The notes below the pieces were generated by a model. The model was not told the origin of the DNA. It worked only from the letters and a program-made list of their open reading frames with translations, and ran no database searches. From the NCBI RefSeq assembly GCF_033878955.1, contig NZ_CP138858.1, positions 1,054,001-1,118,000 of the forward strand: 64,000 nucleotides of DNA, read 5' to 3'. The DNA is from Coraliomargarita algicola. GTDB taxonomy: Bacteria; Verrucomicrobiota; Verrucomicrobiia; Opitutales; Coraliomargaritaceae. The stretch's first letter is position 1. The number at the start of each line of letters is the position of its first letter. This document shows, piece by piece, positions 35,599 to 45,151 of the stretch. The position numbers and the translations under genes were made by a program.

Positions 35599-36465
35599 AT
35601 GGCCTTGACTGATTCAACCATCGACCGTGCCCTCACAGGCTTAGACAGCGCCACCGCCGCCAGGATACGCCAAGCGATCACCGCCCCGGGCTTTAGTGGT
35701 CAGCTGACAGAAATGCCCTCCACCGCTGCGGCACAATTACTGCCGCTGGCGGCCGCATTTTCGGTGCACCCGATCTCAGGCTTTGCAGTAGGCGCGATTG
35801 CCGTAGCGGCGTCGGGCAATCTCTATCTGGGCGCAAATCTGGAATTTCAAGGCATGCCACTGCACGCAACCTTACACGCGGAGCAATCGGCCATACTCAA
35901 TGCATGGATGCATAACGAGCATGAAGTGCAGGCACTGCACGTATCCGAAACACCCTGCGGCCACTGCCGCCAGTTCCTGCGCGAGCTATCCAATAGTGAA
36001 ACTGTCGGCATCCATGTCGGTGCCCACATCTACACACTCAGTGAACTATTGCCATACGCGTTTGGGGAGACTCGCAGTAAAGGTAACGGACTCTTGGACA
36101 GCACCCCGGTGGCATTGGAAGCGGTCAAACCCAATCCAAACACCTCGCAACAGCGCGCAATCAACGCAGCACAACGCAGTTATGCCCCCTACAGTCGCTC
36201 ACCTGAGGGCTTTGTGCTCGAATGCCTGAATGGCCAGTTCTTCTCAGGTCGAGCCGCCGAATCAACGGCTTTCAATCCCAGTGTGCCCAGCGCACTGGTA
36301 GCCCTGAATCAACGCAACCTTTCCAGCAGCCGCACTGTTGCCATCGCCACAGCAACCGCCGCGAAACTGGCGACCGCCATCAACAACCCTCTGCCCTTTG
36401 CCAGCACCCTGATCAGCTCCACCTCTAATGCTGAAATCAAAGTGGTGCAAATGGATGCCCGCTGA
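35599..36465 (+). CDS. cdd: Cytidine deaminase, two-domain type
   Basis: 288 residues, the length of the dimeric E. coli-type enzyme, with an active N-terminal half and a degenerate C-terminal half. It hydrolyses cytidine and deoxycytidine to uridine and deoxyuridine. The zinc and proton-transfer residues are in LHAEQSAI (His93, Glu95) and TPCGHCRQF (Cys120, Cys123). The second half keeps the fold (YAPYSRSPEGFVLE) but not the zinc motif. Cytoplasmic nucleoside salvage. The gene converges with the glycosyltransferase at 36492. Confidence 0.94.
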   Translation: MALTDSTIDRALTGLDSATAARIRQAITAPGFSGQLTEMPSTAAAQLLPLAAAFSVHPISGFAVGAIAVAASGNLYLGANLEFQGMPLHATLHAEQSAILNAWMHNEHEVQALHVSETPCGHCRQFLRELSNSETVGIHVGAHIYTLSELLPYAFGETRSKGNGLLDSTPVALEAVKPNPNTSQQRAINAAQRSYAPYSRSPEGFVLECLNGQFFSGRAAESTAFNPSVPSALVALNQRNLSSSRTVAIATATAAKLATAINNPLPFASTLISSTSNAEIKVVQMDAR

Positions 36466-36491
36466 ACCTTGGCTAACTCCTAACTCCTGAA

Positions 36492-37583
36492 TTAAGATTT
36501 CACTGGGCCATCAACGGCGACCATCAGATCGTGCAGCCACTGCATCATGGTTTGTTCATCTAGCGTGGATTCAGCTTTTGCACGCGCATGCTCTGCGTGG
36601 GAGCGCAGCAATTCAAAGTTATCCAGATATTGGCCCAATGCCTTCAAAAGATCATCCGATGTCGGATTTTCTTTCAAAATAAATCCATTCTGCTGATCGT
36701 CAATCAGGCCTGAAATGCCTCCCACATTTGTGGCAATCGCAGGTAGACCACAGGCAAAGCCTTCGATGATCACGATACCAAGTGCATCCGCGCGAGTCGG
36801 TAAAACCAAGACATCTGCATCTCGAAAAATCTGAAGATGCTGTTCGTCCCCCACATCCACCTGACGGTGATGATAGATGTTTTCTGCAGAATCATCGATA
36901 GGATGAGACGTCATAAAGTGCCACTCATAGTCCGAGCGGCTAGCCTTAGCCGCAGCCTCTAAGATAAGGTCGCCCCCTTTGCGTCGAAAATCTGCGCCCA
37001 CAAACAGCACTTTTAAAGGTTTGCTGTATGTTTTCTCGGGAGACGGCTTCCATTTCTCAGTATCCACCAAGGGTGGAAAATAAAATACAGATTGCGCATC
37101 GATCCCATAGCCCGACGTCAAACCCTCACAATTCCATTGCGAAAAACATAAAAACTGCGCCCCCGCCTTGGCCTTGCGCTTGATAAAATATTCATACAGG
37201 TCGTGAATGGCATTTAACTTTACTTCACTTTTATTCTCGTAGTTGAGCCGAGTTAATTGCTGCGGCGTACAATCACTGTAAATATAGTAGCGCACCCCCT
37301 TCCGCATGGGCATTAACATCGCGTCGTGCAGGGTCGTAAAAAAGATTACGTCTGGCTGATTCTTCAGCGCACGATTGACCGCGGCGCGCCCCGCCAAAAC
37401 AAAGCCCAGTGTTTGCAGCTTGTTTTTCTTCTTTAACCAAGCTCTCAGCTTGGGGAAATAATCTTCCAAATGATAGGTTTCGACTTCGAAATCCGGACTA
37501 TTTTTAAAAAATGCTTCCACACGATATCGTATCGTTTTCCATCCAGCCTTCTGAGAAGTTATAATCGCTAGTTTTGTTTTCAT
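36492..37583 (-). CDS. Glycosyltransferase, GT4-type
   Basis: 363 residues with a GT-B fold. The C-terminal half shows the retaining GT4 layout: KPLKVLFVGADFRRKGGDLILEA, DVLVLPTRADALGIVIIEGFACGLPAIATNVGG (the E-x7-E region that binds the sugar nucleotide) and a helical tail. No membrane segment, so it acts on the cytoplasmic side. The donor and acceptor are unknown; cell-surface glycan or glycolipid synthesis is the usual role. It follows the MacB-type permease by 43 bp and may be expressed with the export operon. Confidence 0.85.
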   Translation of the reverse strand: MKTKLAIITSQKAGWKTIRYRVEAFFKNSPDFEVETYHLEDYFPKLRAWLKKKNKLQTLGFVLAGRAAVNRALKNQPDVIFFTTLHDAMLMPMRKGVRYYIYSDCTPQQLTRLNYENKSEVKLNAIHDLYEYFIKRKAKAGAQFLCFSQWNCEGLTSGYGIDAQSVFYFPPLVDTEKWKPSPEKTYSKPLKVLFVGADFRRKGGDLILEAAAKASRSDYEWHFMTSHPIDDSAENIYHHRQVDVGDEQHLQIFRDADVLVLPTRADALGIVIIEGFACGLPAIATNVGGISGLIDDQQNGFILKENPTSDDLLKALGQYLDNFELLRSHAEHARAKAESTLDEQTMMQWLHDLMVAVDGPVKS

Positions 37584-37626
37584 GTGGTTGATTAATTATA
37601 AATGAAGAGCGATTTGTCAGCTTCCC

Positions 37627-38883
37627 CTACTCATATCGCAACGCATCGATCGGGTCGAGTCGCGATGCTCTAAGCGCAGGATAAATTCCTGATGCGAGAC
37701 CGATCAAACTACTGAAAAGGAAGCCATAAAACATCGCAGTCACGGGCATATTACTAATGTTTTGACCCTCAGGTATAAAATCACGCGCGATCGAAAGCAA
37801 GCCTACGCTGGCAATCAATCCGAACAAGCCCCCCAGCACGGAAATGACGACGGCTTCCGCAAGAAACTGAATAAAGATATCATGACTGCGCGCGCCGATA
37901 GCCTTACGCACACCGATCTCCCGAATGCGCTCACTCACGGAAGCGAGCATCACATTCATAATACCGATGCCTCCCACCAAAAGTGAAATGCCGGCAATCC
38001 CTCCCAGCGAATAGGTGAAAGAATTTTCCAATTTCTTAAGCTCAGCCATCTGCTCATCCTGTGTGCGAATTTCAAAGTCCAAAATCCCGCGGTGCGTCTG
38101 TGTCAGCGTGTTCTCGATCTGCTCCATTAAGTCAGGCATGTCCCCAACTTCGTGCGCGAGAATTTCGATGCGGTTGACCTCATCGTCTCCTTTGTAGCGA
38201 GACATTGCAGTCGTCGCTGGAATATAGTTTAAACGCTCTTCATAATTAAAGCGTCGCCCCTTACTTCGGCCTGGTGCCACAGCATCTTCGACAGGTTTGA
38301 TCTGCCCCACGATAGTGTATACTTGACCACTCACACGCACTTGCTGACCGACCACGTTCGACTGACCGCGAAACAGGCTCTTGGCTATGTGCGCTCCGAC
38401 AACGATGACGGGACTCTTCGAGTCGACATCATAATCAGAAATAAAGCGTCCATGCTGCAATTCGTTCTTTTTAATGCCTGCGTAATCTGGCGTCACCCCG
38501 TGTAGAATCGCATGCTCGCGACGGCCATTGGCAATAAAACGCTCCCAATTCATGTCCACCACGGGAGAAACATAAGCGGCCAGTGGAATCGCTTTTTCAA
38601 TCGCACCAATGTCACGCCAAGTCATGCCGGGGGAAATCCCTGCGATGTGCTGTTGCCACTCCGGAGCTTGTTGCGAGTGTACTTCAAGCTTTAACACACC
38701 TCCGCTACGCTCAAAGGATGCCCGCATATTGCCCAACATACCTTGCACGATACCGACCATCGCAACCAGCGCAGCCACGCCGAGAATGATGCCGCTCATC
38801 GACAGCAAGGAACGCACCTTATTCGACCAAACCTCCCGCAGTCCGTTGGCCGCACCTGTGTAAATATCGCCGACAGGGTTCAT
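37627..38883 (-). CDS. MacB-type ABC transporter permease
   Basis: 418 residues. One transmembrane helix near the N-terminus (SLLSMSGIILGVAALVAMVGIV), a large periplasmic domain (about 45-280, MacB_PCD type) and three C-terminal helices of the FtsX domain (IAGISLLVGGIGIMNVMLA; VVISVLGGLFGLIASVGLL; MFYGFLFSSLIGLASGIYPA). Such permeases do not move substrate through the bilayer but drive a periplasmic exit pump. The ATPase domain, fused in E. coli MacB, is encoded separately by the gene just upstream, which overlaps by 4 bp. Confidence 0.92.
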   Translation of the reverse strand: MNPVGDIYTGAANGLREVWSNKVRSLLSMSGIILGVAALVAMVGIVQGMLGNMRASFERSGGVLKLEVHSQQAPEWQQHIAGISPGMTWRDIGAIEKAIPLAAYVSPVVDMNWERFIANGRREHAILHGVTPDYAGIKKNELQHGRFISDYDVDSKSPVIVVGAHIAKSLFRGQSNVVGQQVRVSGQVYTIVGQIKPVEDAVAPGRSKGRRFNYEERLNYIPATTAMSRYKGDDEVNRIEILAHEVGDMPDLMEQIENTLTQTHRGILDFEIRTQDEQMAELKKLENSFTYSLGGIAGISLLVGGIGIMNVMLASVSERIREIGVRKAIGARSHDIFIQFLAEAVVISVLGGLFGLIASVGLLSIARDFIPEGQNISNMPVTAMFYGFLFSSLIGLASGIYPALRASRLDPIDALRYE

Positions 38884-39572
38884 GAGCGGCTATCCTCCAC
38901 AATATTGCCATCTTGCATCCGAATACGACGCTTGGCATAGGCGGCCACCTCGTCGTCGTGCGTGACTAGAGCCAGTGTAATGCCTTCATCCATGAGCGAG
39001 GCAAAGAGTTCCATAATACGAGCACGATTCTTGGTATCCAGATTGCCCGTAGGCTCGTCGGCAAGGATCAGACGGGGACGATTAATCAAAGAACGGGCAA
39101 TCGCCACCCGCTGACGCTCACCACCGGAAAGTTGACTGGGCCGATGACTGGCGCGGTGCTGCATGCCCACACGCTCCAAGACCGACATCCCGAGCTCCTT
39201 TTTATTACTCACGCGCTGGCGCCCATAAACCAATGGTAGTAGCACATTATCCAAGACCGTGAGCTTGGGCAGCAAATTAAAAGACTGAAACACAAAACCG
39301 ATACGGGTCGCACGCAATTGCGAACGCTCGCCACGACTGATCGCGGAGACATCGCGCCCCTCAAAAGCCATTTGCCCGGAAGTGGGACTATCCATAAAAC
39401 CGAGCGTATGCATCAATGTGGACTTTCCCGAGCCGGAGGTACCGATGACTGCAATAAACTCACGGTCGCGAATGGTCAAATCAACACCATCCAGCGCATG
39501 CACCAGCTCGCTGCCGACCTTGTAGGTGCGCCGGATAGAACTGAGCTCGAAAACTAGATCGGAATCAATCAT
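38880..39572 (-). CDS. ABC transporter ATP-binding protein (MacB/LolD type)
   Basis: 230 residues. Walker A is GTSGSGKST (about 44-52), the signature is LSGGERQRVAIARSL, Walker B is LILADEPTGNLD and the switch His is in LALVTHDDEVA. The sequence is of the MacB/LolD group that powers FtsX-fold permeases. It overlaps the MFP gene by 8 bp and the permease by 4 bp, so the three are translationally coupled. Confidence 0.93.
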   Translation of the reverse strand: MIDSDLVFELSSIRRTYKVGSELVHALDGVDLTIRDREFIAVIGTSGSGKSTLMHTLGFMDSPTSGQMAFEGRDVSAISRGERSQLRATRIGFVFQSFNLLPKLTVLDNVLLPLVYGRQRVSNKKELGMSVLERVGMQHRASHRPSQLSGGERQRVAIARSLINRPRLILADEPTGNLDTKNRARIMELFASLMDEGITLALVTHDDEVAAYAKRRIRMQDGNIVEDSRS

Positions 39573-40653
39573 CGGATTTGCGGAATTCAGGCGGGCGGCT
39601 CAACGCAACAGTTTCGCCCGCTTCCAAACCGGTACGAATCTCCACATGTTGTAGATTGTTGATGCCAGTCGTCACTTCACGTCGTTCCCAGCCAGTCGCA
39701 TTCTTTACGAATACGATGCTGCCACCACTCTCACCATCGTTAAACACGGCAGACAACAAAACGCTCACAACATTCTCGGCCGACTCAATCGGCACCTCAA
39801 CCGTGGCGCTGATCCCCGGACGCACGCGATTATCTGCAACTTCAAACACCACTTCGATCGGAAAAACCCGCACATTCCCATCCTTGCGCGCCGAGGGGGC
39901 GATCACGCTGATCTTGCCCTCAACTTCAAAGTCGGGAATCGCATCAAAACGTAAAAATGCTGGCTGCCCGATGTAGAGCTTCTCCACATCGACTTCGTTG
40001 ATATTGGCCTCCATGTAGAGTTCATTTAGCTGCGCAATGGTTAGCAAATCGGTGCCGTTCGAGACGGAGCTCGCTCCGGAAATGACCTGCCCCTCCAGGA
40101 CTCCCATTAATGTGACCACTCCATCGTGTGGCGCCAGTATAGTCGTCTTGGATAAATCTTCCGCCGCGTCTTCCAACCTGGCTTGAGAAATCTCAATATT
40201 GAGTTTGGCCAATTTAAGCTCGGTTTGAGCGTCGAGATACTCCTGCTCACCGACAAACTTTCTGGCAAAGAGCTCTTCCAAACGCTTAAAATTACGCTCC
40301 GATTTTTCCAAACGCAGCTTTTCAGCTTCAAGACTGCGCTGCGCCTCGCGTAGACGTGTTTCCAGACTGGTGCGATCCAGCTCGAGCAATTCTTGATCGC
40401 GCACCACCGAATCGCCCTCCTCGATCTTAATGACTGTAATACGACCACTGATCTCGGATTTCACACTACTACTGAGCAAGGGCAGCACCTCACCAGTGGC
40501 GGGCACCACAGATTTCAAGTCACGACGCTCCGCAGTATCCGTACGGATTTGATTCGCGGGCCCACCGTCCCCCTGAGGCACGACTTGTAAGAGCCCATAA
40601 ATTCCGCCAGCGATGAGCGCTAAAATAAAGAATGTAATGAGAGCACGTTTCAT
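39565..40653 (-). CDS. Membrane fusion (periplasmic adaptor) protein, MacA/HlyD type
   Basis: About 362 residues from the ATG at 40653 (MKRALITFFILALIAGGIYGLL, a signal anchor); an upstream in-frame start would sit inside the TolC-like gene. It has the adaptor layout: lipoyl half (SEISGRITVIKIEEGDSV), a long alpha-helical hairpin (about 95-165), the second lipoyl half (ILAPHDGVVTLMGVLEGQVI) and beta-barrel and membrane-proximal domains. It links the inner-membrane permease to the TolC-like channel. Start and previous stop overlap as ATGA. Confidence 0.92.
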   Translation of the reverse strand: MKRALITFFILALIAGGIYGLLQVVPQGDGGPANQIRTDTAERRDLKSVVPATGEVLPLLSSSVKSEISGRITVIKIEEGDSVVRDQELLELDRTSLETRLREAQRSLEAEKLRLEKSERNFKRLEELFARKFVGEQEYLDAQTELKLAKLNIEISQARLEDAAEDLSKTTILAPHDGVVTLMGVLEGQVISGASSVSNGTDLLTIAQLNELYMEANINEVDVEKLYIGQPAFLRFDAIPDFEVEGKISVIAPSARKDGNVRVFPIEVVFEVADNRVRPGISATVEVPIESAENVVSVLLSAVFNDGESGGSIVFVKNATGWERREVTTGINNLQHVEIRTGLEAGETVALSRPPEFRKSDD

Positions 40654-42170
40654 GGAGTATTGTTTAAGAGGGATGCATCGAGCTCGACAGTCGGCGAGTT
40701 CAATTGGGTGTAAGGCTCGACCGCATCCCAATCGAGACCATTGCGCTGCAATAGCGTGCCATCCACCCGACTGAGTCGAACACTGGCACGTAAGGTTTCA
40801 ATAAGAGAGCCTAGGTAATTGCTCTTGGCGCGATCGTAGTCCCGCTGCGCTTCAAGCACGCTGCGATAAGCGACCAAGCCAGATCCGTAGCGCGCACGCT
40901 CCTGCTCAAAGGCCTCTTCATTCAAAATCATCGCGGCGCGCGTAACTTCGATCCGCTTGAGTCCGGTACTGGCGGAGCGCCAGGCGTTGCGCGCTGCCAG
41001 TGCTTTTTCCTGTTTAATATCATACAACTGCCAAGTCGCCTGCTCGACACTGCGCTCGGCCTGCCGTGCTCGGGCACGCGCCTCACGAAAGCCCCATGGC
41101 ACGCTCACTTCTAGCCCAAGCGACCAAGCGTAACCATCCGCATCAGACACTCCACGGTAAGCTCGACTGCCAGTCTCCTCACGCCCCAGATAACTCAAGC
41201 CACCGGTCAAATCCAAATCCGGCCGCGTGTCCTCTTGCGCAAGCATATGATTAATCCGTTGCACCTCAATCAATCGCTCCTGCACTTTGGCATCTATATC
41301 ATTGAGCACGGTATCTTTCACCACGACGTCAATAGGCCGCAAGGGCTCCATTTGCTCGGGCAAAGCACTCACGATGACATCGTCCGTGATCGTCTCAAGG
41401 AAATCGCTCAGCCCCATCACTCGGCGCAATGTATCCTCCGCATCTGCAATCACATTATCGGCCTGAATCACGGATTCTTGCTGATTTAAAACTTCGGCTT
41501 CGGCTTGCAACACCTCCAGCGGCGTCACCAAGCCCAAACGCTCCCGCTCTACATTTTCTTCGCGCAAGTTCTCAGCCAATGCGAGACTGGACGCGATCAA
41601 TGCACGATCCGCACGTGCATAGGCGAGGTTCCAATACGCAATCTCGGTTGCCAACACCAGATCCAGCACATCCGAACGCAACTCATACAGTGAACGCTCG
41701 GCATTCACCTTGGCTCGTGCCAAAGGCGCGAGATTTACTGTCGCCCCTGCATCTTTTAACAGCGGTTGACGAATACTCAGCCCCACATCGGCTCCGTAAT
41801 CGGGATTTAAACCCGTCGAATTGGAAGAACTGCGGCTGAGGTCCGAATCAAGCGTCACCGTTGCCCCGGTAGCTAAGCGTTGATCCACGCCGATGCTAGC
41901 GGCACGCGAATCCGTTTCCGAACTGGAACTCAGTGCCGACTGCCCCCGGGCGATCGAGGTATTCGCAAAAAATGAAGGATCGAACTGTGCATCTTCGATC
42001 TCGACGGAATCGCGCGCGTTCGCCGGCTCATACGCAGCAATGCGCAAACCTATATTGTGCTCCAAGGCCGAAGCGATGGCCACCTTCAGCGGTAGCTCCG
42101 GACTCTCCGCAGACAGAGCTCCCGTAAACAAAACGAGCGGTAACAAATATGAATAAAGTCGGGGTGGCAT
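40650..42170 (-). CDS. TolC-like outer membrane efflux protein
   Basis: 506 residues with a signal peptide (ends TGALSA). Two repeated helical halves of the outer membrane efflux (OEP) type are visible: about 40-240 and 260-480, with the ALxxNIGLRIA start and the NAWRSASTGLKRIEVTR and YRSVLEAQRDYDRAKSNYL segments. It would form the trimeric outer-membrane duct of the MacA-MacB-like exporter encoded by the next genes. First gene of the operon. Substrate unknown; lipopeptides, toxins or lipoproteins are possible for this exporter class. Confidence 0.92.
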   Translation of the reverse strand: MPPRLYSYLLPLVLFTGALSAESPELPLKVAIASALEHNIGLRIAAYEPANARDSVEIEDAQFDPSFFANTSIARGQSALSSSSETDSRAASIGVDQRLATGATVTLDSDLSRSSSNSTGLNPDYGADVGLSIRQPLLKDAGATVNLAPLARAKVNAERSLYELRSDVLDLVLATEIAYWNLAYARADRALIASSLALAENLREENVERERLGLVTPLEVLQAEAEVLNQQESVIQADNVIADAEDTLRRVMGLSDFLETITDDVIVSALPEQMEPLRPIDVVVKDTVLNDIDAKVQERLIEVQRINHMLAQEDTRPDLDLTGGLSYLGREETGSRAYRGVSDADGYAWSLGLEVSVPWGFREARARARQAERSVEQATWQLYDIKQEKALAARNAWRSASTGLKRIEVTRAAMILNEEAFEQERARYGSGLVAYRSVLEAQRDYDRAKSNYLGSLIETLRASVRLSRVDGTLLQRNGLDWDAVEPYTQLNSPTVELDASLLNNTP

Positions 42171-42288
42171 ATGGCTATGTCGCCAAAAAAGGCAAAAGGT
42201 TTCAAAACCTCAAACAAATGTTTAATTATTCTGAAATTATCTAAAGCAGTCCCACCAAACACGAAGTAAATTGCAAGCAATCACGTCT

Positions 42289-43845
42289 CTATGAGGAACG
42301 TTTTGGCATAAAACGCTGCAGCATCGCTTTCAGCGCATCCATTTCTTCAAAGCGCAGCACATACAGCAAAGCAAAATACACCGCCACCCCGCCTGGCACG
42401 CAGACCACGACGATCAACGCAGCGCTTAATTTCGCTCCCCAATCAAAAGCGGCCAAACAGGGCCAAGCCACCGCACAGGCCACGCCCATGCCGAGCCCTG
42501 CCAACAGCACCTTAAACAATGCCGGACGCAAAGCCCTAAAGCTCAGCTCGGAACGCCCGCGGGATAAGGCTCGCCAAAGCAAGACACTCTGGGCCAAGGC
42601 CGCGAGTACATTGGCACTCGCCAGTCCAGCCGCGCCCCAAAACTGCATAAGCAGCCAACCGGCAAACAAATTGATAAAAAGGCAATACCCCGCCACCCGC
42701 ACTGGAGTGCGCATGTCCTTACTCGCATGCAAGCCGCGAGTCGCAAAAGTAGCCGCAGAATAGAGCGGCAAGCCGAGCCCGTAAATCGCCAACAATGGCA
42801 CCGTCGCGAGCACATCGGCCTGATCAAAAGCGCCCCACAGAAAGAGAAATTCTAGAATCGGCTGCCCCAACACCAGCAAACCGATGCCCGCAGGCAAAGA
42901 AATGCCGATCACCAGACGCATTCCTTGCAAGAAGACCGCCGAAAATTGCGCTTCCTCACCGTTGGAAAGCGCTCTTGCCAACAATGGAAAAAATACCGTC
43001 GCCACCGCAATGGTGAACACCCCCAAGGGCAACTCCATCAAACGGCTGGAGAGATAGAGCACGGAAACCGCCGATTCATCCAGCGAATAGGCCAACAGGC
43101 GCGAAACCAAAATATTTACCTGCAAAATAGCCGCTCCCAGCAGCCCGGGCACAAACAACTGCCAAAGCTCAGCCAGCTCCGCTCCGCCCTGCCGCTGCAG
43201 ACGCGGACGCCAGCCCTGCCGCATCAAATCCCACGCCGGCACCATCAGCTGTAAGAAACCACCCAACAGCACACCACCACAGAGCCAATACACGATACGC
43301 GCCGCCTCCGCATCCAAGTATAAGCCCGCCCCCAGCGCCCCGATCATCGCTAGATTCAACAATATGGGGGTCGCCGCAGACACCGCAAAGCGCCCGACTA
43401 AATTTAATCCCGCGGTAATAATCGCCGCCAAACAGATAAACAACATATACGGCAGCAACCACACCGCCAGCCCGGCCCCCGTCACCCAGCGCTCCGGCAG
43501 CCAATCACTACCCGCTGCCCACGCCAGAAGCAACATGCCCACAGCGACGATCACCAACAGCGCCAACAAGAGACGAAACAACACTTGATTAAAAAATCGA
43601 AACGCACCCGCTCGCCCCTCCCGCTCCAAAACATCCGAAAAGACCGGCACAATCGCAGATGTCAGCGCACCTTCTCCCAATAGACGGCGAAATAAATTGG
43701 GAAGGGTAAATGCCAAAATAAATGCGGAGTTCCACAGGCTAGTGCCCAGTGCCGCGAAAATTAAAATATCCCGCAACAGCCCCAGCACACGCGAGCCCAC
43801 AGTCGAAAGACTGACCACGGCGATATTTTTAAGATTCTTGAGCAT
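42289..43845 (-). CDS. murJ: Lipid II flippase MurJ
   Basis: 518 residues, MOP-superfamily membrane protein with about 14 hydrophobic segments. MurJ flips lipid-linked peptidoglycan precursors across the inner membrane. The N-terminus (SLSTVGSRVLGLLRDILIFAALG), then NLFRRLLGEGALTSAIVPVFS, and the segment ARALSNGEEAQF fit the family; the conserved arginines of the substrate cavity (R in SRVLGLLRD and in FRRLLGEG) are present. The gene stands alone on the minus strand, back to back with pta about 157 bp away. Confidence 0.93.
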   Translation of the reverse strand: MLKNLKNIAVVSLSTVGSRVLGLLRDILIFAALGTSLWNSAFILAFTLPNLFRRLLGEGALTSAIVPVFSDVLEREGRAGAFRFFNQVLFRLLLALLVIVAVGMLLLAWAAGSDWLPERWVTGAGLAVWLLPYMLFICLAAIITAGLNLVGRFAVSAATPILLNLAMIGALGAGLYLDAEAARIVYWLCGGVLLGGFLQLMVPAWDLMRQGWRPRLQRQGGAELAELWQLFVPGLLGAAILQVNILVSRLLAYSLDESAVSVLYLSSRLMELPLGVFTIAVATVFFPLLARALSNGEEAQFSAVFLQGMRLVIGISLPAGIGLLVLGQPILEFLFLWGAFDQADVLATVPLLAIYGLGLPLYSAATFATRGLHASKDMRTPVRVAGYCLFINLFAGWLLMQFWGAAGLASANVLAALAQSVLLWRALSRGRSELSFRALRPALFKVLLAGLGMGVACAVAWPCLAAFDWGAKLSAALIVVVCVPGGVAVYFALLYVLRFEEMDALKAMLQRFMPKRSS

Positions 43846-44002
43846 TCGGTTTTTATAAGGGCGCGGAATTTGCTTTCTTGCGCACGGATTAGAAACTACA
43901 GCGTAAAAAACTTTGGCAATTGTATATTTAATCCTCTTAGTTCTTCGTCTAAAATTTGCTTTCCCCTGAAAGTACCCAATTCACATCCCATATTATTTAA
44001 TT

Positions 44003-45073
44003 ATGCCACTCATTTCCAAACTGACAGTACGCCTCAAACGTCACCCAAAACGCGTCGTTTTCCCAGAAGGCAGCGACCCACGTATCTTACAAGCGGCCCG
44101 CCAATTCGCATCCAATGACCTGGGCATCCCCATTCTGCTGGGCGATCGCGCACAAATTAAGGAGAATGCTGACAAACTAAACGTCAGCCTGGAGCGCATC
44201 CGTATCATTGAGCCCCGCCGCAGCGATGAGTGGGACAACTTCACTAAAATGTTTCAAGGTCTGCGCCGCTTCAAGAACCTGAAGGAGAAAGAAATCGAGC
44301 AATATCTGGAAGACACCAACTATTTTGCCACCATGATGCTGGCCACCTCTCAGGCCGATGCGATTGTGTCCGGTGCCACCAGCACAGCTTCCAGTGCCCT
44401 GCGCCCCCTGCTCCAGATCGTCCCACGCCTGCCCGATGTGTCCACCGTATCTTCACTGAACATCTTCGACCTGGAAGACTTGGAAACTGGCAAGGATCGC
44501 GAAATTTTCCTCGCCGACTGCGCGGTGGTGCCCAACCCCACCAGCCAACAACTGGCCGACATCGCCGTCACGACAGCGGCGCTCAGCTATCACCTAACCA
44601 ACTCCAAGCCCTATGTCGCCCTGCTCAGTTACTCCAGTAAGAGCATCACCAGCAAGAATCCGACAGTCGCCAAAATGAAGGCGGCCACCGAGATGGCGCG
44701 TAAAAAGGCACTCGAACTCGGCATTCCCATGGAAATCGATGGCGAACTTCAGGTCGACGCCGCACTGGACCCGATCACAGCCAAGACCAAGAAAATCGAA
44801 GGGCCGGTCGCCGGCCATGCCAATGTCCTCATTTTCCCGGACCTACACTCGGCCAATATCGCATCCAAACTACTCGACACACTCACCCGTGCGCGTAATT
44901 ACGGCCCCATTCTGACCGGCCTGACAAAGCCCGCGGCCGAAATCAGCCGTGGGGCCACCGCGACCGATATCTTCGGCACAGCGGTGATGGTCGCCTCTCA
45001 GGCCATCGACCACAAACTGCTCTATCCCACCGACAACAGCGACGACTTGAACGAAGACGTCACGATTCTGTAG
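44003..45073 (+). CDS. pta: Phosphate acetyltransferase, catalytic domain only
   Basis: 356 residues, the size of stand-alone phosphotransacetylases. It interconverts acetyl-CoA and acetyl phosphate. VVFPEGSDPRILQAAR at the N-terminus, ATSQADAIVSGATSTASSALRPLLQI, and the closing PAAEISRGATATDIFGTAVMVASQA are standard. The regulatory N-terminal half found in E. coli Pta is missing here but is encoded by the gene 78 bp downstream, so a two-part enzyme with reversed gene order is likely. No ackA lies next to it. Confidence 0.93.
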   Translation: MPLISKLTVRLKRHPKRVVFPEGSDPRILQAARQFASNDLGIPILLGDRAQIKENADKLNVSLERIRIIEPRRSDEWDNFTKMFQGLRRFKNLKEKEIEQYLEDTNYFATMMLATSQADAIVSGATSTASSALRPLLQIVPRLPDVSTVSSLNIFDLEDLETGKDREIFLADCAVVPNPTSQQLADIAVTTAALSYHLTNSKPYVALLSYSSKSITSKNPTVAKMKAATEMARKKALELGIPMEIDGELQVDAALDPITAKTKKIEGPVAGHANVLIFPDLHSANIASKLLDTLTRARNYGPILTGLTKPAAEISRGATATDIFGTAVMVASQAIDHKLLYPTDNSDDLNEDVTIL

Positions 45074-45151
45074 TCGTTTCACTCATCCCTCACTGCCAGG
45101 CGGTAGACAGCTACACCTAGCATTTTCACACAACAGAATACGAACGATATT

